Source of the DNA: Ischnura elegans
Lineage: Eukaryota > Arthropoda > Insecta > Odonata > Coenagrionidae
Direction of reading: 5' to 3'
Length of the DNA stretch: 64,000 bases
Assembly (NCBI RefSeq): GCF_921293095.1
Contig: NC_060251.1
Coordinates: 100,488,566-100,552,565 of the forward strand
In this document: piece by piece, positions 10,587 through 20,399 of the stretch
Layout: each line of letters begins with the position of its first letter
How positions within the stretch are numbered: position 1 is the first letter of the stretch
Notes under the pieces: generated by a model
Seen by the model: only the letters and a program-made list of their open reading frames with translations
What the model was told of the DNA's origin: nothing
Databases searched by the model: none
Program-made: the position numbers and the translations under genes

Positions 10587-10832
10587 CTGGGGAGAGGTAG
10601 GATTAGTAGGCACATACAAAAAATAAAAAATCCCCAAAACTTCGCATACACTCCACGTCAACATACAGAGGGAAACTTTGCACTTAACCCAGAGTCAAAG
10701 TCCCATTTCCGTACGCTGCAATGGATTAGCGTGCATACCAAACCTTGGTTCAAAAGGCTAAAATTAACGCACGCGTTAAAACGCCTAGCCTTACGTTACG
10801 CAATTTTTTGGCCCCGATGGCCCAATACAAAG

Positions 10833-10979
10833 CTAACGTTTCGCGGTCTTCTTTTTGCTGTCCTCTTCAATCGCAGTCTTCTGTCTTCTATTCTTCAAAT
10901 CCAGAGATGAATTCGCTATCTTCTTCGCGTTGTCCTCTTCGACTGTTGTCTTCTGATCTTCAAATCCGATGTGTTGAAC
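10833..10979 (-). CDS. Candidate cassette exon with internal duplication and its own stop
   Basis: The acceptor (branch point, pyrimidine tract and first exon bases) matches that of 10491-10586. The frame runs 48 codons plus stop. It contains two copies of a roughly 60-bp unit: GFEDQKTTVEEDNAKK, then LDLKNRRQKTAIEEDSKKK. The internal duplication accounts for the longer repeat period here (394 against 334 bases). A GTAAGG donor at about 10794-10789, past the stop, would make this a poison cassette if used. The peptide is highly charged, lysine and glutamate rich, and of unknown function. Confidence 0.4.
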   Translation of the reverse strand, partial: VQHIGFEDQKTTVEEDNAKKIANSSLDLKNRRQKTAIEEDSKKKTAKR

Positions 10980-11208
10980 CTGGGGAGAGGTAGGATTAGT
11001 AGGCACATACAAAAAATAAAAAATCCCCAAAGCTTTGCATACACTCCACGACAACATACAGAGGAAAACTTAGCACTAAACCCAGTGTCCAAGTCCCATT
11101 TCCGTACGCTGCAATGGATTAGCGTGCATACCAAACCTTGGTTCAAAAAGGCTAACATTAACGCACGGGTAAAAACGCCTATCCTTACGTTACGCAAATT
11201 TTTCGGCC

Positions 11209-11313
11209 CTAAAGGCCCAAAACAAAGCTAAAACTTTCGCTTTCTTCTCTATGTGGTCCTCTTCCACCGTTGTCTTCTGTCTTCTTTTCTTCAAATCCAG
11301 CGATGACTTCATT
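11209..11313 (-). CDS. Candidate cassette exon, third tandem copy
   Basis: The acceptor (TACTAATCCTACCTCTCCGCAG) is again nearly the same as in the two neighbouring cassettes. Phase 0 gives 34 codons and a stop at 11209. A frame entered one base later reads MKSSLDLKKRRQKTTVEED and continues to about 11190. That second frame is the one aligned with the KNRRQKTAIEED repeats of 10833-10979 and with 11849-11942, so it is the more likely ancestral frame. A GTAAGG donor follows the stop, as in the second copy. Confidence 0.38.
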   Translation of the reverse strand, partial: NEVIAGFEEKKTEDNGGRGPHREESESFSFVLGL

Positions 11314-11848
11314 CTGCGGAGAGGTAGGATTAGTAGACATATACAAAAATATAAATAACACTTCCCTCCCCGCCCTACCCAAAACAACCAAGACAAAATA
11401 CCATAACACATACAGTCACACAAGCACACATTCATACGTCCCTACCTACGTTTTCTGAGCTCATAATCTAAATAAACCATTCTAAAGGTTTATATGGCCA
11501 TTTTAATAATCATTTTTATTTCATTTCTTTAGCGCTATTTATTCATTTTTTGTTCAACCTTGCTTTTTGGCCTTTGGCCTTTTTGAATTTGTTCACGTGA
11601 TTAGGCGCCACTCATAACCTTCATTTGTTGCAATTGCATTTTACCATTGGGTATTTTTTTACCCTTCCATTCATTGACGGTCGTGATACCTTTATACCTT
11701 GGTTCATACCATGTGTTTTTAGTGTAAAATTGTGAATGTATGTGTAGACATTACATGTATGGACACATGAACTTAAACCTAGAGCATTGCACTAAAAATA
11801 ACACTCATTAGCCGAAGACACCCAGCGAAGAACAGCCTATCACCCCCC

Positions 11849-11942
11849 TCAATGACGATGATATTTTAATTGCTGCCGAAGATTTTCTTCGTTCGTTGAT
11901 TTCACTTTTCGTCGTTCCGGACACTTAATACTACTCTTCACC
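11849..11942 (-). CDS. Candidate terminal exon with KSS...RR...E motif
   Basis: A very good acceptor (CTATTTCCTTCTTTACAG) precedes one base of a split codon plus 30 codons and a TGA. The peptide reads VKSSIKCPERRKVKSTNEEN and then LRQQLKYHRH. It lines up with MKSSLDLKKRRQKTTVEED at 11209-11313 and SSLDLKNRRQKTAIEED at 10833-10979: a KSS or SS start, paired arginines and a glutamate pair at the same spacing. Its DNA is otherwise diverged, which suggests an older duplication under protein-level constraint. Family unknown. Confidence 0.4.
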
Positions 11943-12159
11943 CTGTAAAGAAGGAAATAGAGAATTCAAATTAGGTCGTGCTTTAGAAATTCCCCATGAG
12001 AACAGGTCAGTATGACAATCACGCCTCGTTAACGAATTTCGGACATTTTCATCTTTTTTTATTGCAGACCAGCTAAATCAACAACAGTCAGGCCACATTC
12101 AAGAAAAAAAAACAATCGAAAAAATATGGCGTTGTGTAAGCGTAATTTGATTACAATAC

Positions 12160-14580
12160 CCGAAGGCTTTGGTTAACACGCAAAAATACGAAGATACTAG
12201 TGTTAGAGAAACTTCACAGCTAAGCTTTTGCGAAGGCTGACTATTTCCATCAACGATTCCTTAAAGGAATAAAAAACATTCCTTGCTCTAAATATAAAGA
12301 ATCTTATTGACAGGTCGAAAATATTTACGGACCCTCTTCTATGATATCTTAAATTTATCCTAGAAAAATAGAAAAACCGAGAGGATATTTCATTTGCTTT
12401 CCCCCTTCGGGGTTTTATTAAGTCCGTGCAATGCACAATAGTGACATGAATGTAAGGCACATTCATGGAAAATATCGAATAGAAAATAAAACATTTTCTT
12501 TAAATATCCCCAAAAATCCATCTTTCTTATCTTCCTGAAAAGTTCAAGTATCAAATATATGCCAGATAACAGTAAAATTTTAAAGAACTATCGAAAAAAT
12601 CTTGCGGCTGAGTTTTAAGCCAGCCATCAGGTTGCGGATTGTGGATGAATCTCTAGAAAGTTATCAGCAAGATAAGAGAGTTCACTCGTCGAAGGAGCAG
12701 TCGTGGACAAAATGCGGCGGCATTCCGAGGAAGTACGAGTCCATACCCGAGTAGGACACGTTATTTTAAATGATACATAGAGTCTGTGAAGATAACACGA
12801 CTTGGCGATGGGAGGCCGCCAACAATTATGCCTCCCATCACCTGGGGGAGAGGGCAGCAGCTGTTTTTCCTACTAGTTAAGGTGGAGACCACAGAGGCAA
12901 GTAAGTACAAAGGCAGTCATTTTACTGCAGGTATGGTAACATTTATTTTAACGGCTGCAACATTGCGATGTGGAAGACAGAATAACATTCCATAAGTAAA
13001 CTAGTCCCTAATAGGATCACGGGGAGGAACTACCCGTGAGGGTACATCCAAAAACTGAGATAAAGTTAATATGATAGGTAAATGGAACGAGATTAATTAG
13101 GACCTGCGGTAAACTAGAAATATTGAAAGAGGTGGAAATGCAAAGATTGAATCTCGACGTACTACGAATCAGCGAAATAAACTCGCCTCGGGAGGGAGAC
13201 TTTTTGAGTGGAAGCTATAGCATTATACACAAAGACTCTAAAAGGTAATGCTGGGGTTGGGATAATAATCTGAAAGAGCGTTAAACGTGCGTTAAAAGCT
13301 TCTTACATTAAAACGAAAGGATAGTTATGGTGAAGTTGGAGACTAAGCCGGTAGATATTATAGTAGTACGTGGTTTACATGGCAACGACAGACTACGAGG
13401 ATGAAGAAGTTGAAGACGTCTGCGATGATAGCAGGGAAATAAACAGGTAACGTGTGAGGAAGACATTGCTTTAGGTGACTGGAAAGCTATCATCGGCGAG
13501 GATCAAGATGGAAGAATAATTGGAAAATATCGATTAAGAAATTTAAATGAATGATGATAAAGGCTCCTGGAATTGGAAGAAGATATCACTGAAGATGGTT
13601 CTTTAAGAAGGAGAATCTTTACTCTGGTTTGCGTAACTGCTGGAATAGATTCTTTTTTCCAAATGGCACATACCTTGACAGAAACTTCAATGATATCTTC
13701 GTACGCGAAAATATGGTCAATACAGTCGGCGATGGCATATAAGTGCATACTCTCATCCTAGTGACTATCCTTGACAACTTCAGACAATATTTCCACGTTT
13801 TTACTGAAAAACATCTCTATTTCGCGTCATTTATCGCATGCATGGCGTAAAATGAGGATGAACGTTGCGAGTTGCCTACCCCACAAAACTGCTTTCGGGG
13901 ACACGATAAAAGGTCATTTTCTCGATAATTTAAAACAATAGAACTGACGTATTTGGTATAAAATATCAAGGAAAGATCAATGTTACAGTACACTCCAAAA
14001 CTAGAAGAGGTGATGGAGAGTTTTTACCTAGGACACTGATTAACCAACAATGGAAAGAGAAAAAAAAGGCCATTAGGATAGCTCAGGTGAAGAGGACTTT
14101 ATACTAAAAAAATATCTTCTTAGAGCTGAGAATGCATGGTTAAAAGTAAGGAAACAATTCAACAGATGCTATATATGGAGCATGTTTCTTTATGGCAGCG
14201 AGGCTTGGACGTTGATAGCAGCATAGAAGTCAAGAGTGGAAGAATTCGAAATGTAGTACTACCGAATAATGAAGATTAAAAGGATCGACCGTTTGGTTAT
14301 CGAGGAAGTGCTAAGAAGAGTAAGAATAATGAGAAGTCTTCTAAAAACCTTAATCAGAAGACGGGACAACTTAGTTGGCCACATTATGAGACCTAATGGT
14401 TTGATGAAAGCAATTGTAAGAAAGATGGAAAGGTAGAAGATCAATGACGACCTCGAGTGAGTAATGAATGAACTACATGGGATAGGTGATAAAAGACGTA
14501 AAAGAGAAGAAATTCGTCACTATGACGAAGCTAGCGGAATATAGAGCATCTTCGAAGTAATCTTAGGTTTATTTAATTGA
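12160..14580 (+). mobile_element. Decayed non-LTR retrotransposon (endonuclease and RT remnants)
   Basis: Many stops and frameshifts, but recognisable pieces occur in the correct order. An AP-endonuclease-like segment lies at 13130-13550 (NAGVGIII, VKLETKPVDIIVV and GDWKAIIGE, the last at the GDFNA-type position). From 14040 there is the RT C-terminal region (IRIAQVKRTLY, then FLYGSEAWTL at about 14185) and the tail HIMRPNGLMKAIV. The presumed 5' end resembles 14640-14760. The same family recurs at 57510-57810, 60795-60990 and 62120-62850. The YADD core cannot be read. It is inactive. Confidence 0.7.
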
Positions 14581-14639
14581 TAATTATCAATAAAATAGCT
14601 GGCGTTATGAAGGGGTAACCTAATTAACAAACTGAAGGT

Positions 14640-15130
14640 TTTGGTTTACAACCTAAGCTACTAAAATACTCGCGTTATAGAACTTTCACAGCTGTGATTT
14701 TGCTAAAGCGAACTATTTCCTGAACGAACCCGCATAGAAATAAAAATGTTAGGCCTTTATTCATTCTGGAGGGAAAAATACAAAATTAGCCGGATTCGTC
14801 GAAAACTTTACACCACCGACAATAGTACTGCAACTTTTTAGTCTCGAAAAAACCTCCACAGTAGTACACCTTCTCGCCTGCTCCACTAATTGCAGATATG
14901 GTGGTATATTCACGAGGAAAATATGCCTAAATGGTCAAATAAAAGATAGGATATGGAAAGTGAGATTGATTCCTACTGTGGAAGGCTAAAAAACCTTGAA
15001 GGTGGAAATGAGAAGAATGATCCTTTGGATAAAACGAATCAGCGAAATTAAGTCACCTGAAGTAGGAGATTTATTCAGAGGAAGCTACAGAATAAGGGAC
15101 GCAAAACACTAAACATTAACACTTAAGTGG
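14640..15130 (+). mobile_element. Second, 3'-truncated copy of the same LINE start
   Basis: Positions 14670-14755 align with 12205-12300 (TTCACAGCT, then a CTATTTCC block and an AAAAA-ATGTT-like end). Positions 14960-15125 align with 13130-13240, including an ATAAAACGAATCAGCGAAAT block and GGAGATTTATTCAGAGGAAG. It stops before the rest of the endonuclease. A 5' end lying directly downstream of another copy's 3' end is unusual for LINEs, which normally lose their 5' side. Confidence 0.6.
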
Positions 15131-15927
15131 AGATGGTACTTAAATAGAATGCCACTTAAAAATTCACCTTCATTTAAATTATTGGTGAAGATACATTCCG
15201 TGGACTCGTAGATACTGCAGTGGTAAAAGGCACTGTCATTATCAGTAATATTTTGAAACCCACGAGCTCCAATGAACGGCTAGGGCCAGGTCTGTGAAAA
15301 CTTGGAAGCAACCTGCATCCTATGCCTTCACGGTACCAAGAGTCGACGAAGACGGACGCGGACGGGCTACCGAATCTGGAGTCAAACGCAAGAGGCAAAA
15401 GCCTAATTAGAACATTGACTAGCGGATGGAATGCATTGAGGAAACTCGCGTCCACGCATTCGTTGGGATGTGGGAGTGTTTTCTTTCGGGCTCCTTGGCG
15501 AGGTTTTTGCTATCTTTAGATTCCTATTTGGGCTCATCTAATGTGTATATCGTTGACGTAGCTCCGCAACTGAATAGGTTTATTCCATGCGGGGTTGTTG
15601 CGGTGAAGTTCTGGGAGGGTTCTAATTCGAAGTGATTCTTTAAATTATTTCAATTTGTAAAATAATTCTTATCAACAACGCAATAGATACAGTTGACTCA
15701 AGAGAAAGTTGAAACTCATTTTTTAAACCAATATATTTATTAAAAATAATGACTACTTAAGTTAAAATATTTATTTCCAAGCGATATCATTCCCAGAGAG
15801 GAAATAAGCAGGGAAAGTGGCAGAGGTAACTTTGTCTTTACGGCTATTTACGGTCAAATCTCCGTTGAGTAGAATTCCCACTTATTGTATTGGCAATTCG
15901 CATTAAATAGCTTACTAAACTCTTAGT
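15131..15927. other. Stretch with no supported feature
   Basis: This is the flank between the LINE remnant and the piggyBac left end. Short overlapping frames at 15322-15635 show no motif or splice pattern. Confidence 0.4.
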
Positions 15928-16189
15928 TTAACACTAGAAGGACGGCAGGGGTCATTTGACCCATTTTCAGAATTCAAATTTATTTTTCTCTTATTAAAAT
16001 ATTTTTTTAAATTTTGAAACTTTTTGACTTTGTTCATTTTGGTCTATATTTTGATAAATTAGTGAAAATTCAACAATAATGTTTTGTTTTGAATTTTTAT
16101 GACGTGTTATACCTAGAAGGACGGCTAGGGGTCATTTGACCCACAACTGGTTTTCGCGCTATTTTCTTGCCCGTGGTCACTTTAGTGCC

Positions 16190-16295
16190 ATGTATATCAT
16201 ATAGCCTAGTGTGGTAGATGATTTGCTTCATTTTTAACCTGGAAGTACGCGGTTCAATGCCAGTTTCGTCCCAAAGGCTCCTATCTGTATTCGAA
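16190..16295 (+). repeat. tRNA-like SINE head nested in the piggyBac element
   Basis: TAGCCTAGTGTGGTAGATG has A-box form, and GCGGTTCAATGCC about 45 bases later has B-box form, followed by a complementary-looking stem end. It lies between the inner left inverted repeat and the transposase remnant. It should be absent from other copies of this piggyBac family if it is a true insertion. Confidence 0.45.
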
Positions 16296-17099
16296 AACCT
16301 AGGCATAGCGACTTGTTGTGCATAATCTTTCATTATTTTTTGGGCAGCAAAGGGAAATAAAACCTTTTCAATCCTTGATTTGCGTAAATTCATGTAATTA
16401 TGATATTTTAATTTTGTTTTATTTATTGTTCAATGATTATTGTGTTACCCACACCGGAAAATCGTCACGTATCCCAAGAATTGTTTTCCGTCGCCCAAGA
16501 TTCAGAGCTCTTAGAGACATTATTTTCAATATCGACTCGTCAGGTTTACGAATAACTTTCATTTCTCTGTCCTGACGGCACTGTCACTTGACCTAGCCCC
16601 TTTGTCGTGTGTCCAGCATTAGTGCCGCCTGACCCCGTCGGGGTTTGGGGCGGGTTGACTGCACGCTTCGTCCTGGGGAAAAATCCTGTCTCTTTTTGAG
16701 AGAGCGGAGGAATTGGGTGGACTGTAAAATTCTACTGTAAATCCTACCCTTGGAATCCGCACGTAGGTCGAAGAAGAAGCATTACTGCAAGTCCCTGGAA
16801 GATACGAATCAGGATACGGTTGGCGGTTGAGTCCCTGCCTTTCGAATGGCAATTAGCGTTACTTCTAAAAATTTTGTCCTTTTGTATGAATTTCTAATGC
16901 TCTCCAGCTCTCTATACCTCCAATGCAACTAGAGAAGATTCTACCATAATGCGCTTTCGTTTGTAGGTTTTGTCGCATGCATATCAGTAGCGAGTTGAGG
17001 AAGAAAGTAAGAAGTCGAGAAATATATCAAGAGAAGAGAATCGTCGCGAATCAAATAGCTGTAGGGAATATTGAATATCAGTCTGGAAGTGTATAGTAA

Positions 17100-17860
17100 G
17101 CATCAGTTCCAAGACATTCTGACCAATCCATCAACATCTGCGTATGATGGATGCGATGAAGTCCAAGATAGTGAATCCGATGGCGACTTTGGCGTGATAG
17201 CAAATGAACAGCTCTATCCAACAAAATGCAACTGTCCTTTTATGAGGTAAATTCCAAATAAACAAGATAAATTTGGAATCGAGTACTGGGTTTTGTAAAA
17301 TGTGAATACATATGTGAAATGAAAATACAGCCTAAATGAATTTCTATATTGTGGCAAAGATGATGATTGGCCATCAAATCAAGCGTTGGGGAAATAAATA
17401 GTTACTGAAGTGACCGTAACATACAAGAATTCAGGACTAAATGAAAGTTGTAACAATTATTTTCCATCTATCCTGCTGGCAGGAAGCCATAAAAAAATGC
17501 AAAACTTCTCTTGCATGGACGATCTGAAAAAAACAGGCGTGATGCACAAATATCCATGACCCCTAAAATAGCTATGTAATCCATTCAACGCGAGTGTTCA
17601 AAAATACCTTAGGCCATACTCTTTCGTAGAATCAGGCAAACTAGAACAATAATGTACTTTCACTCAGCAGCATGAGCTCAGACGACACTATTTCCGAAAC
17701 GAATAAAAGAATACCAGAGACCATCCTATTTCATAATAAAAACAAAGCGGGAGTAGATATGATGGATAGCATGTATCAATTTATTTACACGTCTCCAAAT
17801 CCAACAGCCATATCTCCACGGGTACAAAAAAGAAAAAGGTGCCAAATACCATCAAATTGA
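17100..17860 (+). pseudogene. piggyBac transposase pseudogene
   Basis: Conceptual pieces in all three frames follow the order of piggyBac transposases. An acidic N-terminal-like stretch lies near 17140-17200. DKFGIEYWVL is at about 17268 (compare the conserved PDKFG block), and the CGKDDDWPSNQALG region follows at about 17355. Near the end comes ETILFHNKNKAGVDMMDSMY (17720-17785), the conserved block carrying the last catalytic aspartates. Multiple stops and frameshifts separate them, so no functional enzyme is made. The N-terminal third and the C-terminal cysteine-rich domain are not recognisable. Confidence 0.85.
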
Positions 17861-17904
17861 ATCATTGCACCAATTTCCTTTCCATTTTCCAAATTCCTTT
17901 TCAT

Positions 17905-17985
17905 GTGCTGGTGTCCTAACACCCCCTGCCACTCGTTTTTAAGCGGTATGCGTATTAATGTGTAGATTTAGATGTACATGAATAA
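17905..17985 (+). mobile_element. LINE 3'-tail fragment nested in piggyBac
   Basis: The block GCTGGTGTCCTAACACCCCC, then TGCCACTCG, and the tail GTGTAGATTTAGATGTACAT match the family of tails at 875, 29345, 39110 and 40388. Only about 80 bases remain. It sits just downstream of the last transposase block, so it postdates the piggyBac insertion. Confidence 0.55.
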
Positions 17986-18423
17986 ATCGTCCAATGAACG
18001 CATTCAGCGCAAAAAAATATTTTGTAGAAACAGCACTGAAAAAATACTGTCTGTCTGATATTTACAGCAAAGTAATAAGTTTTAAAAATTTTTATGCAAA
18101 TTTTGTAACCCATTACCCCTATTGTTTAAACATGTAACACCACTTGTATTGAGTGCATGTATTTTCATTATTTGAATTTGCAATCGACTACTACATACGG
18201 TTTAATTAATGATTCTTTAAAATAATTGTTATTAACTTTTGACGATGGAAATAATATTTAATAATGTTAAATAGTGTTTTTAATGAACTGATCCAACAAT
18301 TAATACAATTAAACTAAATATTAGTTGAAAATTAGGCGTTTTATTCCAAAATACATTTTAGGGGTCAAATGACCCCTAGCCGTCCTTCTAGGTAGCGCGA
18401 AACTCCCGTCCTCCTAGTGTTAA

Positions 18424-19284
18424 ATCATTTTGATAAACCAAGAGAATGAGAAAGGATTCTAATTCCATCTATAATCATAGTATTCAAAGTTATAGTACTT
18501 GTTCAAGAAAAAAATGCGTGAAGTTACGTGATTAAAAGCACCCATCCAGTAGGTGTACGAATAATATTTAGATCGAAGGACCAGGTGGAAAAAAATTGGT
18601 ACATGAAATATTTCACCCTAAATTAACAGACTATTAACTATTTTAAATTTATGACCGAATGTATACCATCCATTACTGCAATTTTTCAACAAGTTTCAAC
18701 GAGAAATTTAGTAATCATACCGAAATATTTCTATTTGGAAATCTTATGGCCACACCTTTTGATTTCACACAAGAAACATAACAACAGCATCATGCCGGCT
18801 CATTTACCCGAACTCCATAGATAATGCATGGACAATCATGACAAAAGAATGCAAAACTGCATCCTTTACTTAAGAGAGGGGTTGCTATATGCGCATTTCC
18901 AAGACTGTGGAATGCACTTCAGACTCATGTGTGAGAAATTAGTTAGATTAATGCCTAAAAATGTGCTGAAACTTTTAGTGACACCGAGTGACGTTACTAA
19001 ATATTAATTAACTGAAAGTTTTAAATTTAGCCCATTAAGTTCCCATCTACCCCGATAAAATTAATCGTAATAAAAATAACGTGTGAGTTTGATTAAAAAG
19101 TTTTAAGACAAGGTTGTCGCCCATTGCGGTCATTTCGATTAAAAATAAATGTTTCAACGATGGTAGAGTCATTAATCTAATAAATTTGGTCGTTAAAAAA
19201 TTCTGTGATAACATTTTCTTGAATCAAACTTTATCAGCTGTGTTGATGGTATGAATGTGTCCAATAATAAATGAAACAAATATG
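18424..19284. other. Stretch with no supported feature
   Basis: AT-rich flank of the piggyBac element with no motif, frame or repeat match noticed. Confidence 0.4.
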
Positions 19285-19365
19285 ATTACTTCGGACTTGA
19301 ACCTTCAGAGAACTCTACCGTCACTAGCGCGGACAGAAAAGACATACTTCATTACGGAGCTACCT
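19285..19365 (-). repeat. tRNA-like SINE relic
   Basis: The minus strand reads CTAGTGACGGTAGAGTTCTC, then GAAGGTTCAAGTCCG, an A box and B box with tRNA-like spacing. It is a single copy with no matching body found elsewhere in the window. Confidence 0.35.
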
Positions 19366-20399
19366 ACTCGTAAACATAAACGGCGAGTCCAAATATGATT
19401 GTAAAGAGGAAAAACCTCGCCAAGTAACCCGAAAGAATACACTCCGACGGACCAACGTGTGCGTGCGTGCGAAAACGACAGTACATCTATTTACACTCAG
19501 ATTGTAATGCTGTCATCAGAGAGAGTCAAGACGGAAGAATATCCGGGGAATATGGATAAGGCAACCGGGATTAAGAACTGAACAGAACACAGCTAGCGAT
19601 GGCAAACAGCAAAAAATCATAGCTTAGGAACATACGCAAAGAACATGCCCAGAGTTTAAAAAAAATTCAAAATTGAACACATTCTAGTCAAATAAAGATT
19701 ACATAAATGGATGACTTTCTGCTATAGCTACCTTGAAATGGATAGCTGCAGTTGACATAACGCAGTGATGATCACCAAAAATTATTAAATCAAGATATTG
19801 ACGAAAAGTATTAGGGCATTAAAGAAAACTCAGCGTCAACCAAAAGTCCAATGAGCAGAGAAAAGAATAGAAGAGTAAGTTACCGAAAAACTTAGAGGAA
19901 GGTAGTTGGAAAACATGCCATGTGTACAAAAGGAAGCTGCTTAAGAAGTACTTGGATTGTCGTCAAGGTAGTAAACGCAAAAACTAAGGAATGCTCACAG
20001 AATGGAACGAGCAATGTCGTCAATAGAGGAAGACCTGGAGAATGATGTGGATAAAGCATAATTTGTGTACCTACAGAAAAATGATGAATATAGTGAAGTA
20101 GAAGCTGCCTATATGATAATAATTTAAAGATAAGAAACACTTCAAATAATGAGCATAACATATAATACCGCAAGAGATAAAAATTTAGAACTTAGGACTG
20201 AAACCGGAGACAAAGTAAAGACATGCATGGAATATCTGGACGAGTGGTGCACAAGAGAGCTTTGGCACGAAAGCTATTGTATTGAGTACTGAGTTGATGT
20301 AATGGGAGGCGAAGTTTTAAAACCACTGAGGGACCTGCGGAATAATAAGAATTGTGAAATCCACTGTAATTCCACGTTCCAAACCTATTTAAAATTTCA

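Larger units (their letters stand above)
10545..11370 (-). repeat. Tandem duplication carrying exon cassettes (periods 394 and 334 bp)
   Basis: A block including GAGGTAGGATTAGTAG recurs at 10593, 10987 and 11321. The intervening intron-like sequence (for example CGTACGCTGCAATGGATTAG) is over 90 percent alike between the first two units. Three units therefore start here, the third being partial. The difference in period is explained by the extra internal repeat in the second cassette. Each unit carries a splice acceptor plus exon start on the minus strand. Confidence 0.85.
15932..18419 (+). mobile_element. piggyBac-superfamily DNA transposon, full length but dead
   Basis: TTAA flanks both ends (15928-15931 and 18420-18423), the target duplication diagnostic of piggyBac elements. 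The outer ends are inverted: CACTAGAAGGACGGCAGGGG on the left, and the reverse complement CACTAGGAGGACGGGAG on the right. A second, internal inverted repeat (CCTAGAAGGACGGCTAGGGG plus TCATTTGACC) lies at 16110-16143 and 18361-18394. Inner and outer repeats are themselves related. Transposase remnants occupy 17100-17860. The interior is further altered by a SINE head (about 16190) and a LINE tail (about 17905). Element length is 2488 bp, typical of the superfamily. Confidence 0.92.

Noticed and set aside
16097..16393. 98-codon minus-strand ORF
   Set aside because: It spans the piggyBac inner inverted repeat and the nested SINE head, so it cannot be a conserved protein.
16619..16852. 77-codon minus-strand ORF
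   Set aside because: It lies inside the piggyBac body on the strand opposite the transposase; no motif.
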